A stretch of DNA of 64,000 bases from the NCBI RefSeq assembly GCF_000011365.1, contig NC_004463.1, positions 8,108,001 through 8,172,000 of the forward strand, in the 5' to 3' direction. The stretch's first letter is position 1. Every line of letters starts with the position of its first letter. A model generated the notes under the pieces. That model saw only the letters and a program-made list of their open reading frames with translations, had not been told where the DNA came from and searched no databases. Source of the stretch: Bradyrhizobium diazoefficiens USDA 110 (GTDB taxonomy: Bacteria; Pseudomonadota; Alphaproteobacteria; Rhizobiales; Xanthobacteraceae). This document shows, one piece after another, positions 1 to 11,146 of this stretch. A program made the position numbers and the translations under genes.

Positions 1-303
1 CTGGGTCGCCTCCGCCGTATCGGGCCGGGCCTGGGTGTTGATCAGCGCGAGCCTCAAAACCCGCTCGGGCGCCTGGCGCATGATCTCCAGCGCGATGTAG
101 CCACCCATGGAATGGCCGGCGAGCGCAAAGCGCGGCGGGGCCTCGCCCAGCACGCGGCGGGCGATCGCCGCCATGCTGTCATCGCGGATATGGTTGGCGA
201 CCATCACCGGGCCGAACCGCCACAGCGCCGGGATCACCGGGGCATAGATCCGGGCCGAGGAGGCCAGCCCCGGAACCAGCAGAAGCGGGGTGGTCTGGTC
301 CAT
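1..303 (-). CDS. Alpha/beta hydrolase (partial)
   Basis: The first 101 codons of a gene that runs off the left edge of the window. The ATG is at 303. The N-terminus reads as a typical hydrolase first strand ending in VPGL (oxyanion loop), and GHSMGG at residues 63-68 is the nucleophile elbow, with Ser65 as the expected catalytic serine. The acid and histidine of the triad lie outside the window, so the substrate cannot be guessed. It is divergent from carA with 146 bases between the two starts. Confidence 0.82.
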   Translation of the reverse strand, partial: MDQTTPLLLVPGLASSARIYAPVIPALWRFGPVMVANHIRDDSMAAIARRVLGEAPPRFALAGHSMGGYIALEIMRQAPERVLRLALINTQARPDTAEATQ

Positions 304-412
304 TATTGCCTCGAAAGCCCCTGGATTTGCCGGAAATTGTGCGGTCAAGCTTAAGTACCCGGGACGGGCTGTCAAATATGCAAAAACGCATGTGAATCGG
401 GCCTCTCCCGCT

Positions 413-441
413 TTGACGGAGGCGCGCGGGCAGACTATGAA
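413..441 (+). promoter_or_regulatory. Predicted sigma-70 promoter of carA
   Basis: TTGACG (413-418) and TATGAA (436-441) are 17 bases apart. The predicted transcription start (about 448) falls only one to three bases before the carA ATG, which has no Shine-Dalgarno sequence. If right, the carA message is leaderless or nearly so. Assigned by eye only. Confidence 0.4.
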
Positions 442-449
442 ACGCGCTC

Positions 450-1640
450 ATGACACAACATGACAACGATCCCGCCTGGCCGGACCATAAACCGACCGCG
501 CTCCTCGTGCTCGCCGATGGCACGGTGCTCGAAGGCTTCGGTCTCGGCGCCGAAGGCCACGCCGTCGGTGAAGTCTGCTTCAACACCGCGATGACCGGTT
601 ATGAGGAGATCCTCACCGATCCCTCCTATGCCGGCCAGCTCATCACCTTCACCTTCCCGCATATCGGCAATGTCGGTACCAACGAGGAAGACATCGAGAC
701 GGTGAACATGGCCGCGACGCCGGGCGCGCGCGGCGTGATCCTGCGCACCGCCATCACCGATCCCTCGAACTACCGCGCCACCAAGCATCTCGACGCCTGG
801 CTGAAGGCGCGCGGCATCATCGGCCTCTCCGGCATCGACACCCGCGCGCTGACCGCGCTGATCCGCAGCAAGGGCATGCCCAATGCCGTGATCGCGCATG
901 CCAGGAACGGCGAGTTCGACCTGCATGGTCTGAAGGAAGAAGCCCGCGAATGGCCGGGACTCGAGGGCATGGACCTCGTGCCGATGGTCACCTCCGGCCA
1001 GCGCTTCACCTGGGACGAGACGCCGTGGCTCTGGGACAAGGGCTTTGGCCAGCAGGACAAGACCGAGTTCAACGTCGTCGCCATCGACTACGGCATCAAG
1101 CGCAACATTTTGCGCCTGCTCGCCGGCGTCGGCTGCAAGGTGACGGTGGTGCCGGCAACGACGTCAGCCGAAGATATCCTGGCGATGAAGCCGGACGGCG
1201 TGTTCCTGTCGAACGGCCCGGGCGATCCGGCCGCGACCGGCAAATATGCCGTGCCTGTCATCCGGGACGTCATCAAGTCGGGCACGCCGACCTTCGGGAT
1301 TTGTCTTGGCCACCAGATGCTCGGCCTCGCCGTCGGCGCCAAGACCAAGAAGATGCATCAGGGCCACCACGGCGCCAATCATCCCGTGAAGGACGAGACC
1401 ACCGGCAAGGTCGAGATCACCTCGATGAACCACGGCTTCGCGGTGGACGAGAAGACGCTGCCGAAGGGTGCGACGCAGACCCACATCTCGCTGTTCGACG
1501 GCTCCAATTGCGGCATCCAGCTCGACGGCAAGCCGGTGTTCTCGGTGCAGTACCACCCCGAGGCTTCGCCGGGCCCGCGCGACTCGCACTACCTGTTCCA
1601 GCGCTTCGCCGAGCTGATGCGGCAGAAGAAGAGCGCGTAA
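450..1640 (+). CDS. carA: Carbamoyl-phosphate synthase small (glutaminase) subunit
   Basis: Hydrolyses glutamine and passes ammonia to CarB to make carbamoyl phosphate for pyrimidines and arginine. It has 396 residues, the usual size. The N-terminal CPSase_sm domain starts near residue 17 (ALLVLADGTVLEGFG), and the class I amidotransferase domain follows from about 210. The catalytic triad is visible: Cys285 in GICLGHQ, and His369 and Glu371 in QYHPEASPGP. The start at 450 gives the normal N-terminus but has no ribosome binding site. carB lies 4.4 kb downstream on the same strand, so the two are not one simple operon. Confidence 0.97.
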   Translation: MTQHDNDPAWPDHKPTALLVLADGTVLEGFGLGAEGHAVGEVCFNTAMTGYEEILTDPSYAGQLITFTFPHIGNVGTNEEDIETVNMAATPGARGVILRTAITDPSNYRATKHLDAWLKARGIIGLSGIDTRALTALIRSKGMPNAVIAHARNGEFDLHGLKEEAREWPGLEGMDLVPMVTSGQRFTWDETPWLWDKGFGQQDKTEFNVVAIDYGIKRNILRLLAGVGCKVTVVPATTSAEDILAMKPDGVFLSNGPGDPAATGKYAVPVIRDVIKSGTPTFGICLGHQMLGLAVGAKTKKMHQGHHGANHPVKDETTGKVEITSMNHGFAVDEKTLPKGATQTHISLFDGSNCGIQLDGKPVFSVQYHPEASPGPRDSHYLFQRFAELMRQKKSA

Positions 1641-1682
1641 GCGGCAAGATCACCCGGCGGATGAATCCGCCGGGGCCCGCCG

Positions 1683-1898
1683 TCAGGGGCGCATGAACAT
1701 GAAGTCCGTGTCGGGATCGCAGTTCTCGGCGATGAAGCGCAGCTCCGCCTGAATGTCGGCGACGGACCTCGTCTCGAGATATTTTGAGATCACCAGGCTG
1801 AGCAAGGCGCGGCAGACGGCTTCGTGCCCGAGACCGGCCGTCTCCGCCTCGTCGACGGCCGCCGAAAAATGGCGCTGCGCAACGTCGGATGCGTACAT
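1683..1898 (-). CDS. Small conserved-looking hypothetical protein, 71 aa
   Basis: Not recognised. A 71-residue acidic protein, predicted mostly helical, with no signal peptide or membrane segment. GGGGACGCC precedes the ATG at 1898 and AAGGAGGGG lies just upstream, a good ribosome binding site, which supports it as a real gene. It faces carA tail to tail with a 42-base gap. No catalytic motif or metal-binding cluster is visible. Confidence 0.6.
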   Translation of the reverse strand: MYASDVAQRHFSAAVDEAETAGLGHEAVCRALLSLVISKYLETRSVADIQAELRFIAENCDPDTDFMFMRP

Positions 1899-2043
1899 GG
1901 CGTCCCCCTCCTTCGCGTTGATTTGCGTGCCCCTGAATGGCCGCCCGCGCCTTGATCTCCGTCAAGCCGGCATGTGGACTTGTGTCAGGAACAAGGACGC
2001 CTGCGCCGTCTTGATTCCTGGTCTGTTGCCACTGGAGCCTCCC

Positions 2044-2556
2044 ATGTCCGTCGTCCGCGACAATGCCGAGCCGCTCGCCATCGTGTTTGAGGATGACGGG
2101 CTCGTGCCGAACAACATCCTCCCCTTCCTGGTCTACCAGGGGGCGGTGAAGCTCGACCCGGAGCAGACGATCGAAAACCTGTTTGAGGAGAACGGCTGGG
2201 GCGGCACGTGGCGCAACGGCGTCTACGACTATCTGCACTACCACGCGACGGTGCATGAGGTGCTCGGCGTTGCGCGTGGGAGCGCACGCGTTCGCTTCGG
2301 CGGCGACCATGGCCAGGAGCTTCAGATCAAGGCCGGCGATGTCGCGATCCTGCCAGCCGGCACCGGACATCAGTGCATCAAGGCAAGCGGTGATTTCTGC
2401 GTGATCGGCGCCTATCCGCCGGGCAGCAAGATGGAGATCACGCGCGCGACGCCGGAGAACCATGCCAAGGCGCTGAAGACGATTCCAAAGGTCGCGTTGC
2501 CGCCGGCCGATCCGGTGACAGGCAAGGATGGGGCGCTGACGCGGTTGTGGCGATAG
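2044..2556 (+). CDS. Cupin-fold protein (YjlB-like)
   Basis: A 170-residue single-domain cupin. The central part has the two cupin motifs: YLHYHATVHEVLGVARG (metal-ligand histidines and glutamate) and then GDVAILPAGTGHQCI with the second-motif histidine. The family resembles Bacillus YjlB, whose function is unknown. The frame is open further upstream, but the ATG at 2044 follows GGAGCCTCCC and gives the normal family length. It stands alone, divergent from the 71-residue gene, and a palindromic repeat follows its stop. Confidence 0.85.
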   Translation: MSVVRDNAEPLAIVFEDDGLVPNNILPFLVYQGAVKLDPEQTIENLFEENGWGGTWRNGVYDYLHYHATVHEVLGVARGSARVRFGGDHGQELQIKAGDVAILPAGTGHQCIKASGDFCVIGAYPPGSKMEITRATPENHAKALKTIPKVALPPADPVTGKDGALTRLWR

Positions 2557-2566
2557 CTACAAGCGC

Positions 2567-2667
2567 GGTGCCGTAGGGTGGGCAATGCGAAGCGTGCCCA
2601 CCAATCCATTTGAACTGTGCGGACAGATGATGGGCACGGCGCGCGCCTTTGCCCACCCTACGGCACC
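2567..2667. repeat. Dispersed palindromic repeat, 'GTAGGGTGGGCA' family, copy 1
   Basis: An inverted repeat whose arms begin GTGCCGTAGGGTGGGCA and end TTTGCCCACCCTACGGCAC, about 100 bases overall, with an internal GCGTGCCCACC / GGTGGGCACG pair. Close copies lie at 41677-41774 and 57038-57130. All three sit between genes. Confidence 0.85.
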
Positions 2668-2671
2668 ATGA

Positions 2672-3196
2672 CTAAGCCTCGTTCGCGCCTTCCTGGCGGG
2701 TGGCTTCGAACAGGAACCAGGTGCGCCGCTCGGTCTCGTCGATGAAGACCTCGAGGATGCTGGCGCTGGCGACATCGCCGGCGTCATCGCAGACTTCGTG
2801 GGCCTTCCGCATCGCGCCCGCGACATGCTTGTTGTCCTGCATCAGCTCGCGCAGCATCTCGCGCGGCGGGACGTAATCCTCGTTGTTGTCCTTGATGGTC
2901 TGGAGCTTTGCGACCTGGCCGATCGACTTCAGCGTCGCACCGCCGATCTTGCGGACGCGCTCGGCGAGCTGGTCGGTGGTGGCGAAGATCTGGTCCGAGT
3001 GCTCGTCGAGCAGCAGATGGTAGTCGCGGAAATGCCGGCCGCTGATGTGCCAGTGGAAATTCTTGGTCTTGAGATACAGTGCGAACGCGTCGGCCAGAAG
3101 CACGTTGAGCGCCTCCGAAACCTTGTTGACCGCCTGGGGCGACAGATCGGTGGGGGTGTCGAGGTCGGGCGAGACCTTGTTGGGGGCTTTGCTCAC
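2672..3196 (-). CDS. dps: Dps-like DNA-protecting ferritin
   Basis: Dps proteins form 12-subunit shells that oxidise and store iron using peroxide, shielding DNA. This has 174 residues. FHWHISGRHFRDYHLLLDEH contains the histidines, Asp and Glu of the intersubunit ferroxidase site. The GTG start at 3196 was chosen because AGGAAGG lies five bases upstream and the product then begins at the normal place; the same frame is open far upstream against the neighbouring methyltransferase, which is a high-GC shadow. The N-terminal 25 residues are Lys/Pro/Asp rich and may be a flexible tail. It stands alone, divergent from the methyltransferase. Confidence 0.92.
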   Translation of the reverse strand: MSKAPNKVSPDLDTPTDLSPQAVNKVSEALNVLLADAFALYLKTKNFHWHISGRHFRDYHLLLDEHSDQIFATTDQLAERVRKIGGATLKSIGQVAKLQTIKDNNEDYVPPREMLRELMQDNKHVAGAMRKAHEVCDDAGDVASASILEVFIDETERRTWFLFEATRQEGANEA

Positions 3197-3310
3197 GGGA
3201 AACCTTCCTGTTAGGACGCGGACATTGACGGCGCGCCGTCGCCCCCCTAACGCAAGGTGGGCAGCGCCGGTTCCTGTGCAGGAGCTGTTTGGCCGGGACG
3301 TTCGGACACC

Positions 3311-4012
3311 ATGGACGATTGGATCGATTATTACGACTCCACGCATACGATCTATGTCAGCAAGCTGCATCGCGATTTGCACTTCCAGATCATCGCGCGG
3401 GACATCATCGGCTACATCTCCTCGCCCGAGGCGACGGTGCTGGACTACGCCTGCGGCGAGGCGCTGTCGGCGAGCCAGGTCGCAGCCGCCTGCGGCAAGC
3501 TGATCCTTGCCGAGCCGGCGCCGGGCGTGCGCGGGCGGCTGATCGCGCGGTTTGCCCCGAACACCAAGATCCGCGTCCGCTCGCTCGACGACGCCCGCAA
3601 GATGCAGGACCAGTCCATCGACCTCGTGGTGATGAACTCGGTCACGCAGTACATGACGCCGGAGGAGCTCGATGCCGCGCTGCTCAACATCCGGCGATTG
3701 TTGACCCCGTCCGGCAAGCTGGTGCTCGGCGACATCCTCCAGCCCAATGTCGGCATGTTCAGGGACGTGATGGCGCTGCTCGGCTTCGGCTTGCGTCACG
3801 GCTTCCTGAAGGACGCGCTGATCGGGCTGATCAGCACCGCGCTGTCCGATTACCGTCAGCTGCGCTCGCGCATCGGGCTGCAGCGCTACAGCGAGGACGA
3901 GATCACGGCCAGGTTGAAGGCGGCCGGGTTCGCGGTCCAGCGCGCCCACACCAATATCGGCCACAATCGCTGGCGCATGACCTTCATCGCGCGGCCGCCA
4001 ATGGTTCGTTAA
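3311..4012 (+). CDS. Class I SAM-dependent methyltransferase
   Basis: A 233-residue protein with the Rossmann methyltransferase core: motif I VLDYACGEALSAS (residues about 43-55, a variant of the usual D-x-G-x-G), an acidic residue at the end of strand 2 (LILAEPAP), motif IV SIDLVVMNSVTQYMT and a post-motif LTPSGKLVLGDIL. The start at 3311 (MDDWIDYYDS) was preferred to the upstream in-frame start, which has no ribosome binding site. The substrate is unknown. It lies between divergent dps and the tRNA-like gene. Confidence 0.8.
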   Translation: MDDWIDYYDSTHTIYVSKLHRDLHFQIIARDIIGYISSPEATVLDYACGEALSASQVAAACGKLILAEPAPGVRGRLIARFAPNTKIRVRSLDDARKMQDQSIDLVVMNSVTQYMTPEELDAALLNIRRLLTPSGKLVLGDILQPNVGMFRDVMALLGFGLRHGFLKDALIGLISTALSDYRQLRSRIGLQRYSEDEITARLKAAGFAVQRAHTNIGHNRWRMTFIARPPMVR

Positions 4013-4066
4013 GCATAACAATTGGCTGAGGTGGCTTGTCGCACCTCGCTCGGACATGATCCATCC

Positions 4067-4142
4067 GGCCCGGTGGCGGAAGTGTCTACGCGAGAGCGGT
4101 GCATCGCTCTTTATCCTGGTTCAAATCCAGGCCGGGTCTCCA
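4067..4142 (+). tRNA. tRNA-Cys-like gene with non-canonical anticodon and D arms
   Basis: A 76-base cloverleaf with encoded CCA. The acceptor stem is GGCCCGG (4067-4073) with CCGGGTC (4132-4138), the discriminator is U, and the T arm is perfect (CCTGG-TTCAAAT-CCAGG, 4115-4131). Discriminator U73, G1:C72, C3:G70 and a GCA triplet in the loop are tRNA-Cys traits. The anticodon arm is odd: AGAGCG/CGCTCT forms a six-base-pair stem closing a six-base loop GTGCAT instead of 5+7. The D stem has three pairs and the loop lacks GG. It may be a divergent functional tRNA, a pseudo-tRNA, or a variant with a non-decoding role. Confidence 0.5.
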
Positions 4143-4241
4143 CGCTTCGCCCTGACGGGCTACGCGTGGCGCAGCCATGCTAGACCGGCAGCGGAAGCGT
4201 GTCCGGCGCAACTTGAGCGAAGCGAAAGCGTAGACGGACTG
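4140..4241. repeat. Palindromic intergenic repeat after the tRNA-like gene
   Basis: Two inverted repeats in tandem. CCACGC...GCGTGG (4140-4169) starts within the encoded CCA of the tRNA-like gene, and GTCCG...CGGAC lies at about 4200-4241. They resemble the short extragenic palindromes seen elsewhere in the window. The first could act as a weak transcript end, but it has no T run. Confidence 0.5.
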
Positions 4242-4251
4242 TATCCGCGGC

Positions 4252-4623
4252 TCAATCTGCCTTGGCGACTTCACACTCCGACAGAAGCTGAAGCCGGTCC
4301 GCATCCTTGGCTGCGGAGCTGAGCACGGCATCGAGCAGGCCGGGGAAGCGCACCTCCAGATCCTCACGGCGCAGCCGCATGAAGCGGTTGGTGCCCGCCA
4401 CGCGCGTCTGCATCAGGCCGCATTCGCGCAACTTGGCGAAGTGATAGGCGAGGTTGGATTTGCCGGCGAGACCATTGAAGTCGCCGCAGCAGAGCTCACT
4501 GCTGACACGTTCCTGCTGGGCGAGCTGGTAGACGATCGCCAACCGGATCGGATCGCTCAGGCAATCCAGGACCATCGGCAGCTCGATCTGCTCGCGGGTG
4601 GGATGGAGGGGCGTGCGGCTCAT
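4252..4623 (-). CDS. ArsR/SmtB-family transcriptional regulator
   Basis: A 123-residue winged-helix repressor. The helix-turn-helix region is clear: LDCLSDPIRLAIVYQLAQ, then GLAGKSNLAYHFAKLRECGL (recognition helix) and the wing VAGTNRFMRLRREDLEVRFPG. Cys-Cys (SSELCCGDF) lies just before the recognition helix, a place where some ArsR proteins bind metal. The start at 4623 (MSRTPL) was chosen over upstream ATGs at 4635 and 4734 because those enter the promoter region. It is divergent from the MFS exporter and shares an intergenic space with two palindromes, so it probably represses both. Confidence 0.85.
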   Translation of the reverse strand: MSRTPLHPTREQIELPMVLDCLSDPIRLAIVYQLAQQERVSSELCCGDFNGLAGKSNLAYHFAKLRECGLMQTRVAGTNRFMRLRREDLEVRFPGLLDAVLSSAAKDADRLQLLSECEVAKAD

Positions 4624-4652
4624 GGTCCGAATCATAGCGATGCGGCCGTAAT

Positions 4653-4670
4653 GTTCAATAGTTCTTGAAC
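4653..4670. promoter_or_regulatory. Operator 1, ArsR/MFS intergenic region
   Basis: A perfect inverted repeat GTTCAA-N6-TTGAAC, sharing the GTTCAA half-site with the second palindrome 30 bases away. It lies between the regulator and the promoter of the MFS gene. Confidence 0.6.
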
Positions 4671-4673
4671 CAA

Positions 4674-4702
4674 TTGACACTGAAACCGTCGCGTTCGATA
4701 GT
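4674..4702 (+). promoter_or_regulatory. Predicted promoter of the MFS exporter
   Basis: TTGACA (4674-4679) and GATAGT (4697-4702) are 17 bases apart. The -10 end overlaps the first bases of operator 2 and operator 1 lies just upstream of the -35, as expected for simple repression. Confidence 0.5.
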
Positions 4703-4718
4703 TCAATAAACATTGAAC
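4701..4718. promoter_or_regulatory. Operator 2, ArsR/MFS intergenic region
   Basis: A perfect inverted repeat GTTCAAT-AAAC-ATTGAAC, 15 bases before the MFS start codon, covering the predicted -10/+1 region. Confidence 0.65.
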
Positions 4719-4733
4719 ATAGGGATCTCTCCA

Positions 4734-5903
4734 ATGAGCGTATTCTGGCTGGCCCTGGGCGCCTTCGCGATCGGCACCGAAGGCTTTGTTATCGCAGGGC
4801 TTTTGCCGGCGATCGCCACCGACCTGTCGATTTCGGTCTCGGCCGCCGGCCAATTGGTCACCGCCTATGCCCTCACCTATGCCGTAGGCTCGCCGATCCT
4901 GGCGGTGGCGCTGAACAATATCGACCGCCGCACTGTGCTGGCTCTGGCGCTGACGACCTTCATTGCCGGAAATCTCGCCGCGATGGTGGCTTCCAGCTAC
5001 CCCCTGCTTCTGGCTTCCCGGATGCTGATGGCCCTGGGCTCCGGGCTGTGCATGCCGACGGCGCTCGCGGTGTCCGTGGCGGTCGCCTCGCCTGAAAGGC
5101 GCGGCCGCGCGGTGGCGCTGGTCACCTCGGGACTGACGGTTGCGACCGTGATCGGCGTCCCGCTCGGCAATCTCGTCGGGAGCCTGCTCGGATGGCGCGC
5201 GACCTTTGCCATGGTCGCCCTGATCGGTGCCGTCGCGCTCGCCGGCCTCCTGCTGGGCCTGCCCCGCGGCCTGCCGCGCAACACCGCCTCGCTCGGCGAG
5301 CGGCTGGCGGTGGCGCGTCACGGCAATGTCCTGGTCGCGCTTCTGATCACGATTCTATGGGGGCTCGGCGGCTTCACCGTGTTCACCTATTTCGCGGTGC
5401 CGCTGCGCGGCCTCGGCTTCGATGCCTCGCAGATCAGCCTTGCGCTGCTGGTGTTCGGCGGCGCCGCCGCGATCGGGAACATGCTCGGCGGCGTCCTGGC
5501 CGACCGGCTCGGCACGCTCGCCACCGCAGCGCTCGGGCTCGCCGGCATGGCGACCGCGCTGATCCTGCATTCGCTGGTCCTCAAATTGATGCCCGGACAG
5601 GCGCATTATGCCGTGCTGGGCACGATCTTCCTCTGGGGCATCTCGGGCTGGGCGTTCTATCCGGCGCAGATCGCCAGTATCATCCGGATCGAGCCGCAGG
5701 CCTCGATGATCGCGCTCTCGCTCAACGCCTCGTCGATGTATCTGGGCTTCGCCATCGGCGGCGCCTTGGGAGGCGCGGTGCTGGCCACGCTGTCGCCAAA
5801 TGACCTCGGCTGGATCGGCGGAACGAGCGTTGCGGCCTCGCTTCTGGTGCACCTCGCCCGTGGCTGGCAGGCACGGCCAAAACCGGTCAAAATTGCCGGT
5901 TGA
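4734..5903 (+). CDS. MFS efflux transporter (AraJ/PbuE-like)
   Basis: A 389-residue, 12-helix inner-membrane transporter of the small drug/sugar/purine efflux branch. Signs are the N-terminal [15 protein letters not shown] (helix 1, with the conserved acidic residue of drug:proton antiporters), [18 protein letters not shown] (helix 4 region), [18 protein letters not shown] (motif C antiporter signature) and GGVLADRLG (second motif A). The ATG at 4734 follows AGGGA. It is divergent from the ArsR regulator and under two operators, so its substrate is probably the ligand sensed by that regulator, which cannot be read from sequence. Confidence 0.87.
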   Translation: MSVFWLALGAFAIGTEGFVIAGLLPAIATDLSISVSAAGQLVTAYALTYAVGSPILAVALNNIDRRTVLALALTTFIAGNLAAMVASSYPLLLASRMLMALGSGLCMPTALAVSVAVASPERRGRAVALVTSGLTVATVIGVPLGNLVGSLLGWRATFAMVALIGAVALAGLLLGLPRGLPRNTASLGERLAVARHGNVLVALLITILWGLGGFTVFTYFAVPLRGLGFDASQISLALLVFGGAAAIGNMLGGVLADRLGTLATAALGLAGMATALILHSLVLKLMPGQAHYAVLGTIFLWGISGWAFYPAQIASIIRIEPQASMIALSLNASSMYLGFAIGGALGGAVLATLSPNDLGWIGGTSVAASLLVHLARGWQARPKPVKIAG

Positions 5904-6045
5904 TGGGTGTTTTTCGGGGTTTCGCCGCCCCGAAAACTGGTCTAAGACCCACCCGCGCGCGAGGGAGACCACCGCGCTCTCGGCCAAAGGGACGCGCAGC
6001 CGCGCGCCCTTTTTTTGTGCCCAAATCCGACTTCGGCGAGAGTTG

Positions 6046-6046
<1 letters not shown>
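5903..6046 (+). CDS. Possible 47-codon Arg-rich leader frame before carB
   Basis: An open frame that begins at ATG 5903, sharing its A with the MFS stop (TGATG), and ends in a TGA whose last base is the first base of the carB ATG (again TGATG). The product has 9 arginines in 47 residues, concentrated at residues 15-35. Its codons run straight through the intrinsic terminator at 5986-6016. There is no Shine-Dalgarno sequence, and high GC alone can give Arg/Pro/Ala-rich frames, so coding is unproven. Confidence 0.3.
5911..5936 (+). promoter_or_regulatory. Strong hairpin in the MFS-carB gap
   Basis: TTTTCGGGG (5911-5919) pairs perfectly with CCCCGAAAA (5928-5936). No T run follows. It lies 50 bases before the terminator in the presumed carB leader. 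Confidence 0.5.
5986..6016 (+). terminator. Intrinsic terminator 30 bases before carB
   Basis: AAAGGG(A)CGCGC pairs with GCGCGCCCTTT around a four-base loop, followed by a run of seven T. Only 29 bases separate it from the carB ATG, too few for a promoter and leader, so the terminator probably lies within the transcript that reaches carB. It could simply end the MFS transcript or act as an attenuator. Confidence 0.7.
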
Positions 6047-9510
<3,464 letters not shown>

Positions 9511-9517
9511 TCGCGAA

Positions 9518-9550
9518 CGGAAGGCTTGGCCTTGAGAGGTTAGCCTTCCG
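9518..9550 (+). terminator. Hairpin after carB
   Basis: CGGAAGGCT (9518-9526) pairs perfectly with AGCCTTCCG (9542-9550), eight bases after the carB stop. There is no T run, so if it ends transcription it may only stabilise the 3' end. Confidence 0.4.
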
Positions 9551-9738
9551 CTAAGTGATTGGCAGTCAAGCCACAATGGCCGCAGGAACTGTCCGGCCAT
9601 ATGGTTGTTCTGTTCCGGCGCCAAGCCCATATCTGTCGACGTCCGGCGGCTCACGTACCGAGCCCCGGAAATACCGACGAATCAAGGTTGGGCGCCCATT
9701 CGCGTTCTGGGGCGCACGATCGAAGGACGAGAGAGAAG

Positions 9739-10212
9739 ATGGAAAAGGTTCCGATGACTTCGGCCGGGTTTGCCGCGCTCGGGGAAGAATTGAAGAAGCG
9801 CCAGTCCGAGGACCGTCCGCGCATCATCGAGCATATTGCGGAGGCGCGCTCGCACGGAGACCTGTCGGAAAACGCGGAATATCACGCCGCGAAGGAAGAG
9901 CAGTCCCACAATGAAGGCCGCATCGCCGAGCTCGAGGACAAGCTCGCGCGCGCCGACATCATTGACATCTCGAAACTGTCCGGCGACACCATCAAATTCG
10001 GCGCCACCGTGACGCTGGTCGACGAGGACACCGAGAAGAAGGCGGTGTGGCAGATCGTCGGCGAGGTCGAGGCCGACGCCAAGAAGGGCCGCATCTCCAT
10101 CACTTCGCCGCTCGCCCGCGCGCTGATCGGCAAGAAGAAGGGTTCGACCGTCGAGGTCAACGCACCCGGCGGCGCCAAGGCGTATGAGATCACCAAGGTG
10201 GAGTGGCGGTAA
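9739..10212 (+). CDS. greA: Transcription elongation factor GreA
   Basis: Rescues backtracked RNA polymerase by stimulating transcript cleavage. The 157 residues match the family. The N-terminal coiled coil carries the signature [16 protein letters not shown] (about residues 40-55; the acidic tip residues are present), followed by the FKBP-like C-terminal domain ([23 protein letters not shown] ... [11 protein letters not shown]). The ATG at 9739 follows GAGAGAAG. The next in-frame ATG (MTSAG) is also possible. A strong terminator follows. Confidence 0.96.
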   Translation: MEKVPMTSAGFAALGEELKKRQSEDRPRIIEHIAEARSHGDLSENAEYHAAKEEQSHNEGRIAELEDKLARADIIDISKLSGDTIKFGATVTLVDEDTEKKAVWQIVGEVEADAKKGRISITSPLARALIGKKKGSTVEVNAPGGAKAYEITKVEWR

Positions 10213-10242
10213 GGATTTGCCGCTGCGCGTGATGATGTTTTG

Positions 10243-10273
10243 AAAAGGCCGCGCAAACCGCGCGGCCTTTTTG
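10243..10273 (+). terminator. Intrinsic terminator of greA
   Basis: AAAAGGCCGCGC pairs with GCGCGGCCTTTT over a short AAAC loop and ends in TTTTTG. It is 30 bases after the greA stop. Confidence 0.85.
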
Positions 10274-10521
10274 TTTAGGCGTGTTGCTCGGAATGACGGT
10301 GTGGAGACCGCGAAGCGCAACTCTATCACCGTCACCCTGAGGTGGCCGCTTCTTCAGCTGCCCTCGAAGGCGACGGCCCCATTGTTGCCTCGCGCGGCGA
10401 CACGCGGGCCGCCCATCCTTCGAGGCTCCCGATGGGGCGCTCCGCGCCCCATCACTCGCACCTCCAGCGACGAGCGCTACGCGCTCGCGCGGGGGTGACG
10501 GGACTAACAGGCTTGGCGAAC
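10274..10521. repeat. Gene-free stretch with degraded intergenic repeat
   Basis: No supportable gene lies between greA and the Lrp gene. The stretch contains CACCCTGAGG, CATCCTTCGAGG and GGGGCGCTCCGCGCCCC blocks related to the repeat at 38571-38679, but in decayed form. Confidence 0.45.
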
Positions 10522-11001
10522 CTACCGCCGCCCCTTCACATCCAGCGGCACGGCCGCCTCATATTTCGAATTGTGCAGCACCAGCGAGGTCCGCACGTTG
10601 CGGACATGGGGCGCGGCGGTCAGGTGGGTGACGAAATCCTGGAAGGTCGCCATGTCGGGCGCGACGCATTTCAGGATGAAATCGACCTCGCCCGACAGCA
10701 TCCAGCATTCCCGCACCAGGGGCTCGGCGCGGACGAACTCCTCGAAGGCGCGCAAATCCGCCTCGGCCTGGCTGGACAGGTGCACGGCCGCGAACACCGT
10801 GACGTCGAAACCGAGCTTTCGCGCGTCCAGCAGCCCGCGATAGCCGTGAATGTAGCCCTCCTCCTCCAGCGCCCGGACCCGGCGCAGGCAGGGCGGCGGC
10901 GAAATGCCAACCCGCTTGGCCAGCTCAACATTCGTGATTCGACCGTCGGCCTGAATCTCGGTGAGAATTTTCAGGTCGATCTCGTCTAGGTTCCGCGACA
11001 C
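10522..11001 (-). CDS. Lrp/AsnC-family transcriptional regulator
   Basis: A 159-residue feast/famine regulator. The N-terminal helix-turn-helix reads LDEIDLKILTEIQADGRITNVELAKRVGISPPPCLRRVRALEEEGYI (residues about 5-51), followed by the RAM ligand-binding domain (VTVFAAVHLSSQ ... VRECWMLSGEVDFILKCVAPD). GTG 11001 (residues SRNLDEID follow) is preferred to the ATG at 11076, because AGGAG lies upstream and the product then has the normal family N-terminus. It is divergent from trxB, and the space between holds matching inverted repeats, so autoregulation is likely. Confidence 0.9.
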   Translation of the reverse strand: MSRNLDEIDLKILTEIQADGRITNVELAKRVGISPPPCLRRVRALEEEGYIHGYRGLLDARKLGFDVTVFAAVHLSSQAEADLRAFEEFVRAEPLVRECWMLSGEVDFILKCVAPDMATFQDFVTHLTAAPHVRNVRTSLVLHNSKYEAAVPLDVKGRR

Positions 11002-11074
11002 GTGATTGGAACTCCTGGCCTTTGCGGCGGTATCGGGTGGGTTTGTCGCAATCCTCATAGCCCAGTCCGCACCC

Positions 11075-11106
11075 ATTGCGCAATTTTATTGCGCGTGCAG
11101 CGCAAT
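11075..11106. promoter_or_regulatory. Paired ATTGCGC inverted repeats, likely Lrp-type operator
   Basis: The perfect palindrome ATTGCGCAAT (11075-11084) is followed by ATTGCGC-N5-GCGCAAT (11088-11106). Four copies of one half-site in 32 bases fit the multi-dimer binding of Lrp/AsnC proteins. It sits about 75 bases upstream of the regulator's start. Confidence 0.6.
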
Positions 11107-11115
11107 CGACTTTTG

Positions 11116-11146
11116 TTCCCTGTTGGAAAAATCCGCCGACAGGGAA
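11116..11146. promoter_or_regulatory. Second palindrome in the lrp-trxB gap
   Basis: TTCCCTGT (11116-11123) and ACAGGGAA (11139-11146) are a perfect 8-base inverted repeat with a 15-base spacer, different in sequence from the adjacent ATTGCGC sites. It may be an operator for another regulator of trxB or a transcript hairpin. Confidence 0.45.
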
